Positions 1-9,534 of a DNA stretch of 64,000 nucleotides are shown piece by piece; positions within the stretch are counted from its first letter, which is position 1, and each line of letters opens with the position of its first letter. This DNA is from Phenylobacterium sp. (lineage in GTDB: Bacteria > Pseudomonadota > Alphaproteobacteria > Caulobacterales > Caulobacteraceae), in NCBI GenBank assembly GCA_020401865.1, contig JADCAS010000011.1, forward strand, positions 62,001 to 126,000, written 5' to 3'. A model generated the notes under the pieces. It was not told the DNA's origin and searched no databases. It saw nothing but the letters and a program-made list of their open reading frames with translations. A program made the position numbers and the translations under genes.

Positions 1-342
1 ATGGTGTGGAACGAGGGGGTCAGCTTCGGCTTCCTCCAGGCCCGGCATGACCTGGTCCGCTGGGGGCTGACCCTGTTCGCCCTGGCCGTGGCCCTGGCCC
101 TGGCCGCCTGGGCGCGGAAGGCCGACCGACGGCTGCTCGGCGTCTCCCTGGGGCTGATCATTGGCGGCGCCGTGGGCAACGCCATCGACCGGGCCCGCTT
201 CGGCGCGGTGGCGGACTTCATCGATGTCAGCGCCCTCGGGTTCTTCCCTTGGGTGTTCAACGTCGCCGACAGCGCCATCACCATCGGCGTCATACTGATG
301 CTGGCGGACTCCTTCCGCCGCGATGACCGCCCGGCGGGCTGA
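1..342 (+). CDS. lspA: Signal peptidase II, lipoprotein (5' end outside window)
   Basis: This is the C-terminal two thirds of the inner-membrane aspartic protease that removes signal peptides from diacylated prolipoproteins. The frame is open at base 1, and the family is usually about 160-170 residues against 113 here, so the ATG at base 1 is probably internal. Family signatures are visible: VWNEGVSFGFL near the start, GGAVGNAIDR carrying the first catalytic Asp, and VFNVADSAI carrying the second. Three hydrophobic segments remain. A lipoprotein that would be its substrate lies about 3.4 kb downstream, after putA. The annotation is secure; only the start is unknown. Confidence 0.93.
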   Translation: MVWNEGVSFGFLQARHDLVRWGLTLFALAVALALAAWARKADRRLLGVSLGLIIGGAVGNAIDRARFGAVADFIDVSALGFFPWVFNVADSAITIGVILMLADSFRRDDRPAG

Positions 343-504
343 GGACATGACGGTGGGTGGCGCTTGGCGGGCCCACTCAGGCCAGCGGACACCGTCCGTG
401 TCGGGACGACCCGAACCTGAAGAGTCATCGGAACTCCACCGAACCTTGGTTGAAAACAGGGTGCGCCTGTCCGACGAAGGCGGTCCGTGCAGAGGATGCA
501 GGCC
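343..504 (+). promoter_or_regulatory. lspA-putA intergenic region with three short inverted repeats
   Basis: The 160-bp gap before putA holds three small palindromes: GACAC-N5-GTGTC at 388-402, AACCTTGGTT at 442-451 and ACAGG-N5-CCTGT at 456-470. putA genes of alphaproteobacteria are commonly induced by proline through Lrp/AsnC-type regulators, but no such regulator gene is adjacent here. The palindromes are candidate operator sites only. An AGAGG ribosome-binding site lies at 491-495. Confidence 0.35.
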
Positions 505-3500
505 ATGACGCCAGTGCGGAACTGGGACGACCTGGACGCCGGAAAATTCGCCGAGGAGGCCGGGGTGATCCGCGCCCTGCTGGCCCGGGCGCCGCTTTCG
601 ATAGAAGCTCGCCGGACCCTCGTCGAGAAGGCCGCAAGCCTGGTGGAAGGCGCTCGCGCCTCCGCCCGCCGGCTGGGAATGGTGGAAAGTTTCCTCAAGG
701 AGTTTTCGCTGGGCACCCGCGAGGGTCTGGCCCTGATGTGCCTTTCCGAAGCCCTGCTTCGAACCCCCGACGCCGAGACGCGTGACCGGTTGATCGCTGA
801 AAAGATCTCGATGGCGGACTGGGCCAGCCACCTCGGCAAATCGGACAGCCTCTTCGTCAACGCCTCGACCTGGGGGTTGATGCTGACCGGCCGGCTTGTC
901 GACGTCGATGAGGAGGCCCGACGCGATTTCGGCGGCTATTTCAAGCGCCTCACCGCAAAGGCCGGAGAACCGGTCATCCGTCAGGCGGTGGCCGCCGCCG
1001 TACGGATCATGGGCGAGCAGTTCGTCCTGGGGCGGACCATCGACGAGGCGTTGAGCCGGGCCCGGCGCGAAGGGATGCTCTGCTCCTTTGACATGCTGGG
1101 CGAAGGCGCCCGCACCGAAGCCGACGCCGAACGCTATGCCCGGCTTTACGGCGAGGCGATCGAGTCGGTTGGCCGGGCCGCCGGTGGCGCCGGCCCCGAG
1201 AGGGGTCATGGGGTTTCGGTCAAGCTGTCCGCACTCTTTCCCAGATACGAAGCCGCTCAGGAGGACCGTGTGTGGGAAGGTCTCTACCCGCGCCTGAAAA
1301 CCCTGGCCCGGATCGCCGCCCGTCACGACCTCAACTTCGCAATCGACGCAGAGGAGGCCGACCGGCTGGTGCTGTCTCTCAAGCTGGTCGAGCGGCTCGC
1401 CCACGAGCCCGAACTGGGCGACTGGCGCGGTCTGGGCGTGGTCGTCCAGGCCTATCAGAAGCGCGGCGTTTCGGTGATTGAGGCCCTTGCAGATCTGGCC
1501 CGGCGGTCCGGCCGCCGGATAATGGTTCGCCTCGTGAAGGGGGCCTATTGGGACAGCGAGATCAAACGCGCCCAGGTTTCGGGCATGCCCGACTACCCTG
1601 TGTTTACGACCAAAGCGGCCACAGACCTGTCCTACCTGGCCTGTGCAAGGGCGCTGATCGAGGCCTCGCCCGACCTCTATCCGCAGTTTGCGACGCACAA
1701 TGCCCACACCCTCGCCGCCGTGCGCCACATGGCGGAGGAATCGGGTGTCGACATCGAGCACCAGCGTCTGCACGGCATGGGCGAGGCGCTCTATGAGGCG
1801 GCGAAAGCGACCTACGGCGATCTGACCCTTCGCGCCTACGCGCCGGTGGGGGGCCACGAGGACCTCCTCCCCTATCTGGTGCGCCGTCTGCTGGAGAACG
1901 GCGCCAACAGCTCCTTCGTGCACGTCCTGCTGGACGAGACGGTTCCCGCCCTGGATGTGGCGCGGGATCCGGTCACGCTCGTCGAGGCCTGCCCCGATCG
2001 CCATCCGCGGCTTCCGCTGCCGCGGAACATCTACGGGGCCAACCGCCTCAACCCGATCGGTCGGGACCTCAGCCAGGCCGAGGCGCGGGACCGGTACTCG
2101 CGCCACATCGCCGACCAGTTCGGCCGCCGCGCGACAGCCGGCCCCATCATCGCGGGGGTCCTTCGCGAGGACCAGCCGGTCGCGGTCTTCGCGCCCGCGC
2201 GCCCTGATCAGCTTATCGGACTCGTCACCTCTTCAGGACCCGATGACGTGGAACTGGCGATCGCCCAGGCGCGCGCCGCCCAGCCGGCCTGGGATCGCGC
2301 GGGCGGCGGCGCGCGGGCGGCGGTGCTGCGGGCTATGGGCGAGAGGCTGGAGGACGAGATGGACCGTCTCCTTCCCCTGCTGGCCCTCGAGGCGGGCAAG
2401 ACCTTCAACGATGCAGTCGCAGAGGTTCGCGAGGCCGTCGACTTTTGCCGGTACTACGCCATGCGGGCCGAGGAGGAGTTCGGCCCGCCTCAGGACCTCC
2501 CCGGACCCGTCGGCGAGACCAACCAGTGGCAGTTGTTCGGCCGGGGCGTCTTCGCCTGCATCAGCCCCTGGAACTTCCCCCTGGCGATCTTCACGGGTCA
2601 GATCGCCGCCGCCCTTGCCGCTGGCAACGCCGTGGTGGCGAAGCCAGCGGAGCAGACGCCGCTGATCGCTTCGGCGGCCGTGCGCCTCTTCCACGCGGCG
2701 GGCCTCGACCCTCGCCTTCTGGCCCTGCTGCCAGGCCCGGGCGCGACGATCGGCGCATCTCTTGTTTCCAACCCGGGAATCGACGGCGTGGCCTTCACCG
2801 GCGGGACGGAGACCGCCTGGTCGATCCACCGCAGCCTCGCCATCGCCGCCGCCGAGAACCGCCGTCCGATCATCCCCTTCATCGCCGAGACCGGCGGCCT
2901 GAACGCCATGTTCATCGATACCACGGCGCTTCGGGAGCAGGTCGTCGACGACGTCATCGTCTCGGCCTTCGGGTCGGCGGGACAGCGCTGTTCGGCGCTC
3001 CGCATGCTCTTCGTACCCCACGAGAGCGCAGACGATATCATCGCAGGCCTGACGGGAGCCCTCGCCGCGCTGAGGGTCGGCGACCCTGCCGATCCTTCGA
3101 CCGACGTCGGACCGGTGATCGACGCCCGGGCTCAGGCGGCCCTCGATGCGCATGTTCAGCGACTGCGTCGGGACGCCGTCGTCCTGGCGCGCCATGAGGG
3201 CGCGCCGCCGCAGGGATGCTTCTTCGCCCCGACCCTGGCGGAGGTCCCGACGCCGGACTTTCTCGAGCGCGAGGTGTTCGGCCCGATCCTTCACATCTGC
3301 CGCTACCGTCCGGATCAGCTGGCCGAGTTCACACGGCGACTGGCGGCGCGGGGGTATGGGCTGACCCTCGGCGTTCACAGCCGGATCGAGGGCTTCGCAC
3401 GTGAAGTCCAGGCGCGCGTGCCCGCAGGCAACATCTATATCAACCGCTCCATCACCGGGGCCGTCGTCGGCGTGCAGCCCTTCGGCGGGATCGGTCTTTC

Positions 3501-3615
3501 GGGCACCGGGCCCAAGGCGGGCGGACCGCACGCCCTGCACCGGTTTGCGAATGAGCGCGTCATATCGGTCAACATCATGGCCCAGGGCGGCGATCCGGCC
3601 CTGCTCAACCTCTGA
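505..3615 (+). CDS. putA: Bifunctional proline dehydrogenase / P5C dehydrogenase PutA
   Basis: PutA oxidises proline to glutamate at the inner membrane face: an FAD-dependent proline dehydrogenase barrel (about residues 60-490) passes P5C to an NAD-dependent aldehyde dehydrogenase domain (about 515-1015). The ALDH general base is Glu795 in AETGG, and the catalytic Cys829 is in SAGQRCSALR, with the usual 34-residue spacing. At about 1036 residues it is the short PutA form; no ribbon-helix-helix DNA-binding domain precedes the catalytic part, so it should not repress its own gene. I prefer the ATG at 505, which follows AGAGG, over the in-frame GTG at 487. It lies between lspA and a lipoprotein gene on the same strand. 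Confidence 0.95.
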   Translation: MTPVRNWDDLDAGKFAEEAGVIRALLARAPLSIEARRTLVEKAASLVEGARASARRLGMVESFLKEFSLGTREGLALMCLSEALLRTPDAETRDRLIAEKISMADWASHLGKSDSLFVNASTWGLMLTGRLVDVDEEARRDFGGYFKRLTAKAGEPVIRQAVAAAVRIMGEQFVLGRTIDEALSRARREGMLCSFDMLGEGARTEADAERYARLYGEAIESVGRAAGGAGPERGHGVSVKLSALFPRYEAAQEDRVWEGLYPRLKTLARIAARHDLNFAIDAEEADRLVLSLKLVERLAHEPELGDWRGLGVVVQAYQKRGVSVIEALADLARRSGRRIMVRLVKGAYWDSEIKRAQVSGMPDYPVFTTKAATDLSYLACARALIEASPDLYPQFATHNAHTLAAVRHMAEESGVDIEHQRLHGMGEALYEAAKATYGDLTLRAYAPVGGHEDLLPYLVRRLLENGANSSFVHVLLDETVPALDVARDPVTLVEACPDRHPRLPLPRNIYGANRLNPIGRDLSQAEARDRYSRHIADQFGRRATAGPIIAGVLREDQPVAVFAPARPDQLIGLVTSSGPDDVELAIAQARAAQPAWDRAGGGARAAVLRAMGERLEDEMDRLLPLLALEAGKTFNDAVAEVREAVDFCRYYAMRAEEEFGPPQDLPGPVGETNQWQLFGRGVFACISPWNFPLAIFTGQIAAALAAGNAVVAKPAEQTPLIASAAVRLFHAAGLDPRLLALLPGPGATIGASLVSNPGIDGVAFTGGTETAWSIHRSLAIAAAENRRPIIPFIAETGGLNAMFIDTTALREQVVDDVIVSAFGSAGQRCSALRMLFVPHESADDIIAGLTGALAALRVGDPADPSTDVGPVIDARAQAALDAHVQRLRRDAVVLARHEGAPPQGCFFAPTLAEVPTPDFLEREVFGPILHICRYRPDQLAEFTRRLAARGYGLTLGVHSRIEGFAREVQARVPAGNIYINRSITGAVVGVQPFGGIGLSGTGPKAGGPHALHRFANERVISVNIMAQGGDPALLNL

Positions 3616-3724
3616 TCCGGATGACGCCAAACCGAAAGCGGATCCGTTCAGGGCGGTTGGCGCTCGGCGGGCTTTGCGCTATCTGGAGGACGTGGCCGGG
3701 GGCGGCCCGAGGAGCCGTGTCTTG

Positions 3725-4285
3725 ATGAAGTTCCAACACATCGCGGTCATCGCCGTCCTGGCCGGAGCGACCGGCCTCGCTGGCTGCCAGTCGACGCGCC
3801 AGGCCCTGGGCATGACCAAGGTCACCCCCGATGAGTTCCGCGTGGTCTCCAAGGCGCCCCTGGTGGTGCCGCCCGACTTCGCCCTGCGTCCGCCGGCGCC
3901 CGGCCAGCCCCGCCCGCAGGAGCTGCAGCCTGAAAGCGCCGCCCGCAACGCCCTGATCGGCCGTTCCCTCGCGGAGACCCGCTCGGACGGAGAGAAGTTG
4001 CTGGTGGCCAAGGCCGGCGGCGACAAGGCCGATCCGCTGATCCGCTTCGTCGTCGACGACGAGAACGGCGATATCGCTCACAAAGAGAAGAGCTTCGCCG
4101 ACACCGTGATGTTCTGGAAGCCGGGGCAGCCACGCAGCCCGGCCGCCGCCGCCGCCGAAGCGGACAATGCGCCCGCCCCCATTGATCCCGTCGCCGAGGA
4201 GGCCCGGATCAAGTCGCTGATCGGCGACAAGACCGTGGTCATCGCGCGGGAACGCAGTTCGCGGATCAAGATCCCGGGTCTATAA
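3725..4285 (+). CDS. DUF3035/BamF-type outer-membrane lipoprotein
   Basis: This 186-residue protein has a classic lipobox: a hydrophobic signal ending in TGLAGC with the lipidated cysteine at residue 21. The following segment (MTKVTPDEFRVVSKAPLVVP and an LRPP stretch) is the hallmark of the alphaproteobacterial DUF3035 family, one member of which was described as BamF, an accessory lipoprotein of the Caulobacter outer-membrane beta-barrel assembly machine. The middle is Pro-rich and the C-terminus is polar. The ATG at 3725 gives the signal peptide directly; a TTG immediately upstream (3722) is possible. Membership of the BAM complex is inferred from the family, not shown here. Confidence 0.8.
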   Translation: MKFQHIAVIAVLAGATGLAGCQSTRQALGMTKVTPDEFRVVSKAPLVVPPDFALRPPAPGQPRPQELQPESAARNALIGRSLAETRSDGEKLLVAKAGGDKADPLIRFVVDDENGDIAHKEKSFADTVMFWKPGQPRSPAAAAAEADNAPAPIDPVAEEARIKSLIGDKTVVIARERSSRIKIPGL

Positions 4286-4568
4286 CCTCCGCTACGCAGG
4301 CCCGGTCCACCTCCGGTGATCGGGGGGAATGACTGTGCTCAATTGCGCCCCCAAGGGGGAGCTCCCGGCGAAGCCGGGTGAGGGGGGTCAAACCCCGTCG
4401 CCGCAGACCCCCCCCGGCTCGCATTCGCGGTCCACCTCCCCCTGATGTGGAGGAATTGAAAGCGCTCCAATTGCTCCCCCAAGGGGGAGCTCCGGGCGAA
4501 GCCTGGTGAGGGGGTCAAACCCCGTCGCCGTAGACCCTTCCCTGATCGGGAGGAAGCGGGTCCAGAAC
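4286..4568. repeat. Intergenic region with two copies of a GC-rich palindromic repeat
   Basis: No gene is visible in these 283 bp. Two near-identical modules lie in direct orientation at about 4340-4415 and 4468-4537. Each begins CAATTG, runs through CCCCCAAGGGGGAGCTC, contains a GGCGAAGCC/T hairpin and ends in GGGGTCAAACCCCGTCGCCG. A CGGTCCACCTCC segment occurs between the copies and again at about 4299-4311. A related module with CGCAGACCCCC and CGGTCCACCTCCCCC lies at 48895-48956. Both occupy intergenic space at convergent gene ends, as expected of a dispersed REP/BIME-like family. Confidence 0.7.
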
Positions 4569-5795
4569 CTAGGCGCGCAGCGCCTCGACCGCCGCGGCGA
4601 GCAGGTCATAGGTCTCGAACTCGCTGTCGGTCTGCCAGGCCGAGCGCCAGGCGCTCCAGACCACGGCCACGACTTGTTCGCGGGGGTTCACATAGATGAA
4701 CTGGCCGAAGATGCCCTGGGCGGTGAAGGCGCCGTCATGAGGGCTGCCGGCCTCTCGTGGAAACACCCACCACTGATATCCATAGCCGAGGGGATAGCCC
4801 TTCTCCAGCTTGCCGAAACCGGTGGCTTCGGCGTCGGGCTGACCGGCGAGATCGCGCCAGCCCTGCGGCAGCGGCTGTCGTCCGCCCGCTTCGCCCTCTT
4901 CAAGGAAGAACTGGCCGAACCTTCCGAAGTCACGCAGGCGGGCGCCTACGCCCATGCCGCCAAGCTCCAGCCCGCCCGGCGATTCCAGCTGCCAGTAGCC
5001 GTCGGCCTCCATGCCGGCCGGACTCCAGACCTTTTCGGCGAAATAGTCGGCCAGGGGCCTGCCGGTCGCCGCAGAGACCACGGCGCCCAGGAGGCAGGAC
5101 TCCCCCGTCGAATAGTTGAAGACCGAGCCCTGGGGCGCGGCCCGGGGGCGCGACGCCATAAGGTCCAGGACGGCGCCCGGCTTCTGCGCCGCCAGGGCGA
5201 GGCCCAGCGTCGCAATGTCCGACTTGCCCGTGGGATCATAGTCCTCAGTCCAGGCGACGCCCGAGGCCATGCGCAGGAGATTCCGTATGCTGACGTCCTG
5301 GTAGGCGGTTCCCGCCAGCCGGGGCAGGTACTGCGCGACGGTATCGTCCAGGCTCCGGATCGCGCCGTCGTTCAGGGCCGCGCCCGCCAGGGTCGAGGTC
5401 ATCGACTTGGCGATGGAGAAGCTGGTCCAGCGGCTCTCGGGGCCATTGCCCAGACCGTAACGCTCCAGCGCCACTTCGCCCCGCTTGAGGACGAGGAGCC
5501 CGGCGGTGCGACGGCGCGCCATGTAGCTGTCGACGGTCCGGGTCTTGCCGGCGCTCTTGAAGGTCAGCCCCGCCAGAGTCCGCGCGTGGGGCGGAAGGGG
5601 ACGCACCTGGCGGCCGGCCCGGATCGCCCGCACAGGCCGGGTCCGGTCCTGGTTGCGGAAGGTGGCCGCCTGGTTCGCCGCCGTGGTGGCCAGGGGATTG
5701 TCGGCGATGGTTTCCGCAGGCTGGGCGAAGACGGGGCCTGCGCCGAGGGCGGCGCCGGCGGCCAGCAACAGGCCGCGCCGGTCGATGAGGGTCAT
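4569..5795 (-). CDS. Exported serine hydrolase of the beta-lactamase/class C fold
   Basis: This 408-residue protein has a TAT-like signal (DRR followed by GLLLAAGAALGAG, ending near AQPA), so it is expected in the periplasm. The class C serine-hydrolase nucleophile motif SIAK is at residues 127-130, the second-element tyrosine is in FNYSTGES, and a late HDGAFTAQGIFGQF segment fits the third active-site strand. It resembles the 6-aminohexanoate-dimer hydrolase/esterase EstB branch rather than a true resistance beta-lactamase; the substrate is unknown. I chose the ATG at 5795 because it places the signal at the N-terminus; the frame is open 66 bp further upstream. The TraB-like gene precedes it on the same strand with a 71-bp gap. 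Confidence 0.8.
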   Translation of the reverse strand: MTLIDRRGLLLAAGAALGAGPVFAQPAETIADNPLATTAANQAATFRNQDRTRPVRAIRAGRQVRPLPPHARTLAGLTFKSAGKTRTVDSYMARRRTAGLLVLKRGEVALERYGLGNGPESRWTSFSIAKSMTSTLAGAALNDGAIRSLDDTVAQYLPRLAGTAYQDVSIRNLLRMASGVAWTEDYDPTGKSDIATLGLALAAQKPGAVLDLMASRPRAAPQGSVFNYSTGESCLLGAVVSAATGRPLADYFAEKVWSPAGMEADGYWQLESPGGLELGGMGVGARLRDFGRFGQFFLEEGEAGGRQPLPQGWRDLAGQPDAEATGFGKLEKGYPLGYGYQWWVFPREAGSPHDGAFTAQGIFGQFIYVNPREQVVAVVWSAWRSAWQTDSEFETYDLLAAAVEALRA

Positions 5796-5866
5796 GTCGG
5801 TGTCCCCGAGGATGTTTTCGGAGACTAGGGAAGTCGCCTGTCCCTGCGCAACCTCAGTCATGCAGA

Positions 5867-6937
5867 TCAGGATCCCGGGTCCGTAGCGTCCGCTGCATCG
5901 GCTTCATCCGCCGCCCGGACGTCCTCGGGCGTCTCCACGGTGAACCCCTCCCGGCGCAGGCGGTCCAGCACCCCGCCTTCCGACAGGAGGGGGCGCAGGG
6001 GAACGACCGCAATGTCCGAGCCCGGCGTCGACAGGGCCCTTCGGATGTCACTCGCCAGGTCCGCCTTGACCCGGGCGTCGAAGGCGGCGGCGCCGGGGGC
6101 GGCGGCGATGCAGCGCTCCCAGGTCCGCTCGGCGGCCAGGGCGCCGGCCACGTCGCCCCGGGCCCAGGCGCGAGAGGCGGCGCGGATCGCCTCCGGACCG
6201 GCCTCCACCTCCGCGAGGACCGCCTCCAGGCAGGCGCGTCCCGCCGGCTCCGGCGTCCGCGCCACCGCGCCCAGCAGGGGGCCGAGGTCGTAGGTCCGCT
6301 GGACCACCGTCTTGCCCGTCCGCCGGGCCAGAAGGCGGATGAGCTTGGTGGGGTCGGTCGGGGTCAGATCATGGCGCTCGCGCCAATCCCCGGCCAGGAT
6401 CAGGGCTGCGGCCAGCGGGCTCTGGGTGGGATAGCGGCCCGGCGGCTGGCCGATGGCGTTGCGGGCGGCGGCGAAACGGTCGCGCTCGGCCGGCGCCAGT
6501 CCCGCTTCGAAGGGCCGCACGGACCTCAGCCTCAGATAGCTGACCGCCGCACCGGGGCTCCCCGCCAGCCGGACCCTGAGGCCGTTGAAGGGCAGGATGA
6601 CCTGGCCCGCGCCGGACAGGTAGCGCTCGAAGAGCTGGCGGTCCCACTGCTGCCGCTTGGGGGCCAGGGAAGGAACCCCCAGGACCCAGACCCGGGCCTC
6701 GCCCCGGCTCACCCGCCAGAGGGCCGGACCCGGGAACCGGGCGGTGACCACCAGCTCCTCGATGAGGTCGGCGTCGGGGTCCGGAGGCAGGTTCTGGGCC
6801 GCCAGGGGGACGGGGCGCCCTAAGGTCAGGGCGACGGTTGCGGCGACACCCAGGGCGACGAGGGGGCGCAGGGCGCCGGGACGCTCCCGCGACGCTCTGC
6901 AGACGGTCGGACGACGGTTCCGGAATCGCGCTAACAT
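5867..6937 (-). CDS. TraB/GumN-like exported protein with degenerate signature
   Basis: A 356-residue protein with a hydrophobic N-terminal segment ([13 protein letters not shown]) consistent with a signal peptide or anchor. The region [15 protein letters not shown] matches the opening of the TraB/GumN (TIKI-like) domain, and the length and helical body fit. In the family this strand normally continues into a G-T-x-H motif; here it reads GVPSLAPK, so the conserved histidine is missing. The product may be catalytically dead or belong to a diverged branch. The start at 6937 lies only 22 bp from the divergent mutL start, so the two promoters must overlap the opposite genes. Function is not predictable beyond the family. 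Confidence 0.6.
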   Translation of the reverse strand: MLARFRNRRPTVCRASRERPGALRPLVALGVAATVALTLGRPVPLAAQNLPPDPDADLIEELVVTARFPGPALWRVSRGEARVWVLGVPSLAPKRQQWDRQLFERYLSGAGQVILPFNGLRVRLAGSPGAAVSYLRLRSVRPFEAGLAPAERDRFAAARNAIGQPPGRYPTQSPLAAALILAGDWRERHDLTPTDPTKLIRLLARRTGKTVVQRTYDLGPLLGAVARTPEPAGRACLEAVLAEVEAGPEAIRAASRAWARGDVAGALAAERTWERCIAAAPGAAAFDARVKADLASDIRRALSTPGSDIAVVPLRPLLSEGGVLDRLRREGFTVETPEDVRAADEADAADATDPGS

Positions 6938-6959
6938 GGTGTCTTCCGCAGGACCCCTC

Positions 6960-8819
6960 ATGACCATCAGACGCCTGCCCCCCGAAACGGTCAACCGCAT
7001 CGCCGCCGGCGAGGTGGTCGAACGCCCGGCCAGCGCCGTCAAGGAGCTGGTGGAGAACGCCCTCGACGCCGGCGCCCGGCGCATCGCGGTCCAGGTGGAG
7101 GGCGGCGGCCTGTCGCGCATCCTGGTGGAGGACGACGGGTCTGGCCTGGCGCCCGATGAGCTCTCTCTGGCGGTGGAGCGCCACGCCACCTCCAAGCTCG
7201 CCCCGGACGCCGCCGGCGACTATGACCTCCTGGATATCGCCACCCTGGGCTTCCGGGGCGAGGCCCTGCCGTCGATCGGCTCGGTGGCCCGGCTGACCCT
7301 GACCTCCCGGGCCCGCGGGGCGTCCGAGGCCTGGAGCCTGAGGGTGGAGGGCGGCGCGGTCGGGCGGCCCGCCCCGGCGGCCTTCCCCGGCCCGCACGGC
7401 GCCCGGGTCGAGATCCGGGACCTGTTCTACGCCACCCCCGCCCGGCTGAAGTTCATGAAGTCCGAGCGCACCGAGTCCCAGGCCATCGCCGACGAAGTCA
7501 AGCGCCAGGCCATGGCCCATGAGGCGGTGGCCTTCAGCCTGGAGATCGATGGCCGCGCCGTCCTTCGCCTGCCCGCAGAGACGCCGGGGCCGGAGGGGCG
7601 GCTGGCCCGCCTGTCGGCCATCCTCGGCCGGGACTTCGCCGACAACGCCCTGGCCGTCGACCATGAGCGGGAGGGGGTGCGGCTGACGGGCTATGCCGGC
7701 CTGCCGACCCTGAACCGGGGGACGGCCTCGCACCAGCACCTCTTCGTCAACGGCCGGCCGGTGCGCGACCGGCTGCTGCAGGGCGCCCTGCGCGGCGCCT
7801 ACGCCGACTTCCTGGCCCGGGACCGGCATCCGGTGACGGCCCTCTATCTGGAGGTCGACGCCCACGCCGTGGACGTCAACGTCCACCCGGCCAAGGCCGA
7901 GGTCCGGTTCCGCGACCCCGCCCTCGTGCGCGGCCTGGTGGTGGGGGGGCTGAGGCACGCCCTGGCCGGCGCCGCCCACCGAAGCGCGACCACCCACTCC
8001 GAGGCCGCCCTGTCGGCCCTGCGCCCGCAAGGGCTGGGCGGGTACGCCCCCGGCCCCTCGGCGGCGGGCTTCTCGGCCTGGCGCATGGGGGGGTGGACCC
8101 CGACGGCGGGATCAGGTCGCAGCGCCGTCCTTCCCGGACTGGAGGGCCTGTCCGCCCGGGCCGAACCGCCGCCCGGCCTGGCCGATCCGGGGGCGCCGTT
8201 CGACTATGCCGAAGTCCCCGTCGAGGCCGAGGCGATCGACCAGCCCCTGGGCGCGGCCCGGGCCCAGGTCCACGCCACCTACATCATCGCCCAGACCCGC
8301 GACGGCCTGGTGGTGGTGGACCAGCACGCCGCCCACGAGCGCCTGGTCTATGAGCGGATGAAGGCGCAGCTGGAGGCCGGCGGCGTCGCCCGCCAGGCCC
8401 TGCTCCTGCCCGAGGTGGTGGAGCTGGATCCCGCCGAGGCCGAACGCGTCGTCGCCCGGGCGGGGGAGCTGGAGGCCCTGGGCCTGGTCGTGGAGTCCTT
8501 CGGCCCGGGCGCCGTCCTGGTGCGCGAGATCCCGGCCCTGCTGGGCGAGACGGACGCGGCGGGCCTTGTCCGCGACATCGCCGACGATCTCGCCGAGACC
8601 GGCCAGGCCCTTTCCCTGCGCGAACGCCTGCAGGAGGTCTGCTCGACCCTGGCCTGCCACGGCTCGGTCCGGGCTGGCCGGCGCCTCACCGCCCCGGAGA
8701 TGAACGCCCTGCTGCGCGAAATGGAGGCCACCCCCAACTCCGGCCAGTGCAACCATGGACGCCCCACCTGGGTGGAGCTAAAACTGTCTGACATCGAGCG
8801 CCTGTTCGGGCGCAGGTAG
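6960..8819 (+). CDS. mutL: DNA mismatch repair protein MutL with endonuclease motif
   Basis: MutL (619 residues) couples mismatch recognition by MutS to strand incision. The N-terminal GHKL ATPase shows ENALDAG, DDGSG and [11 protein letters not shown], and the transducer domain carries [11 protein letters not shown]. After a Pro/Ala/Gly-rich linker (about 330-430) comes the C-terminal dimerisation domain with the metal-dependent nicking motif [12 protein letters not shown] starting at Asp454, followed by ACHGSVRAG and QCNHGRP. This is the endonuclease-type MutL of bacteria lacking MutH. The ATG at 6960 follows AGGA; an in-frame upstream extension is non-coding because it is antisense to the TraB-like gene. 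The DJ-1 gene follows 10 bp later. Confidence 0.97.
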   Translation: MTIRRLPPETVNRIAAGEVVERPASAVKELVENALDAGARRIAVQVEGGGLSRILVEDDGSGLAPDELSLAVERHATSKLAPDAAGDYDLLDIATLGFRGEALPSIGSVARLTLTSRARGASEAWSLRVEGGAVGRPAPAAFPGPHGARVEIRDLFYATPARLKFMKSERTESQAIADEVKRQAMAHEAVAFSLEIDGRAVLRLPAETPGPEGRLARLSAILGRDFADNALAVDHEREGVRLTGYAGLPTLNRGTASHQHLFVNGRPVRDRLLQGALRGAYADFLARDRHPVTALYLEVDAHAVDVNVHPAKAEVRFRDPALVRGLVVGGLRHALAGAAHRSATTHSEAALSALRPQGLGGYAPGPSAAGFSAWRMGGWTPTAGSGRSAVLPGLEGLSARAEPPPGLADPGAPFDYAEVPVEAEAIDQPLGAARAQVHATYIIAQTRDGLVVVDQHAAHERLVYERMKAQLEAGGVARQALLLPEVVELDPAEAERVVARAGELEALGLVVESFGPGAVLVREIPALLGETDAAGLVRDIADDLAETGQALSLRERLQEVCSTLACHGSVRAGRRLTAPEMNALLREMEATPNSGQCNHGRPTWVELKLSDIERLFGRR

Positions 8820-8829
8820 GAGCCACGCC

Positions 8830-9534
8830 ATGAGCCGCCCCCCCTTCCACATCGTCTTCGCCCTCTTCCCGGGGCTGACCCAGCTGGACTTCACCGGACC
8901 GCACCAGTTCCTGACCCGGATCCCCGGGGCGAAGGTCCACGTCGCCAGCCGGGCCGGCGGCGAGATCGAGGCCGAGGGCGGGGTGGTCTTCGCCCGGACC
9001 GAGCGGCTGGCGGACATTCCCGCCTGCGACCTGATCTGCGTGCCCGGCGGGGCGGAGGCCACGGCGGCGGCCCTGGACCCGGAGTTTGTCGCCCAGGTGC
9101 GGCGGCTGGGCCTGTCGGCGCGCTATGTCACCTCGGTCTGCACGGGATCGCTGATCCTCGGCGCGGCCGGGCTGCTGGACGGCAAGCGCGCCGCCTGCCA
9201 CTGGGCCTGGCGCCATCTCCTGCCCCTGTTCGGAGCAACGCCCGATCCTGGCCGGGTGGTGCGCGACGGTAACGTCATCACCGGGGGCGGCGTCACGGCG
9301 GGGATCGATTTCGCCCTGACCGTCCTGGCGGAGGTCGGCGGCGAGGACCTGGCGAAGACGCTGCAGCTGGGACTGGAATACGCCCCCGCCCCGCCCTTCA
9401 ACTCCGGCCGCCCGGAGACGGCGCCGGCGGCGATCCTGGAGGCCTACAGGACCCGCATGGCGCCCATGATGCCCCGCCGCGAGACCGAGGCGCGCGAGGC
9501 GGCGGCGCGGCTGAAGGGACGGGCGGGGACCTGA
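8830..9534 (+). CDS. DJ-1/PfpI family protein, isonitrile hydratase-like
   Basis: A 234-residue class I glutamine-amidotransferase-fold protein. The nucleophile elbow is SVCTGSLILG with Cys104, and the opening (FHIVFALFPGLTQLDFTGP) and the CHWAW segment resemble Pseudomonas isonitrile hydratase (InhA) and the amidase-like part of GlxA regulators. No AraC-type DNA-binding domain follows, so it is an enzyme-like rather than a regulator form. The ribosome-binding site AGGAG overlaps the mutL stop codon, which suggests translational coupling to mutL; any functional link to repair is unproven. The exact substrate cannot be told from sequence. Confidence 0.8.
   Translation: MSRPPFHIVFALFPGLTQLDFTGPHQFLTRIPGAKVHVASRAGGEIEAEGGVVFARTERLADIPACDLICVPGGAEATAAALDPEFVAQVRRLGLSARYVTSVCTGSLILGAAGLLDGKRAACHWAWRHLLPLFGATPDPGRVVRDGNVITGGGVTAGIDFALTVLAEVGGEDLAKTLQLGLEYAPAPPFNSGRPETAPAAILEAYRTRMAPMMPRRETEAREAAARLKGRAGT

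Noticed and set aside
2233..3630. A 465-codon open frame antisense to the ALDH half of putA
   Set aside because: No family resemblance; the sense frame has intact catalytic motifs.
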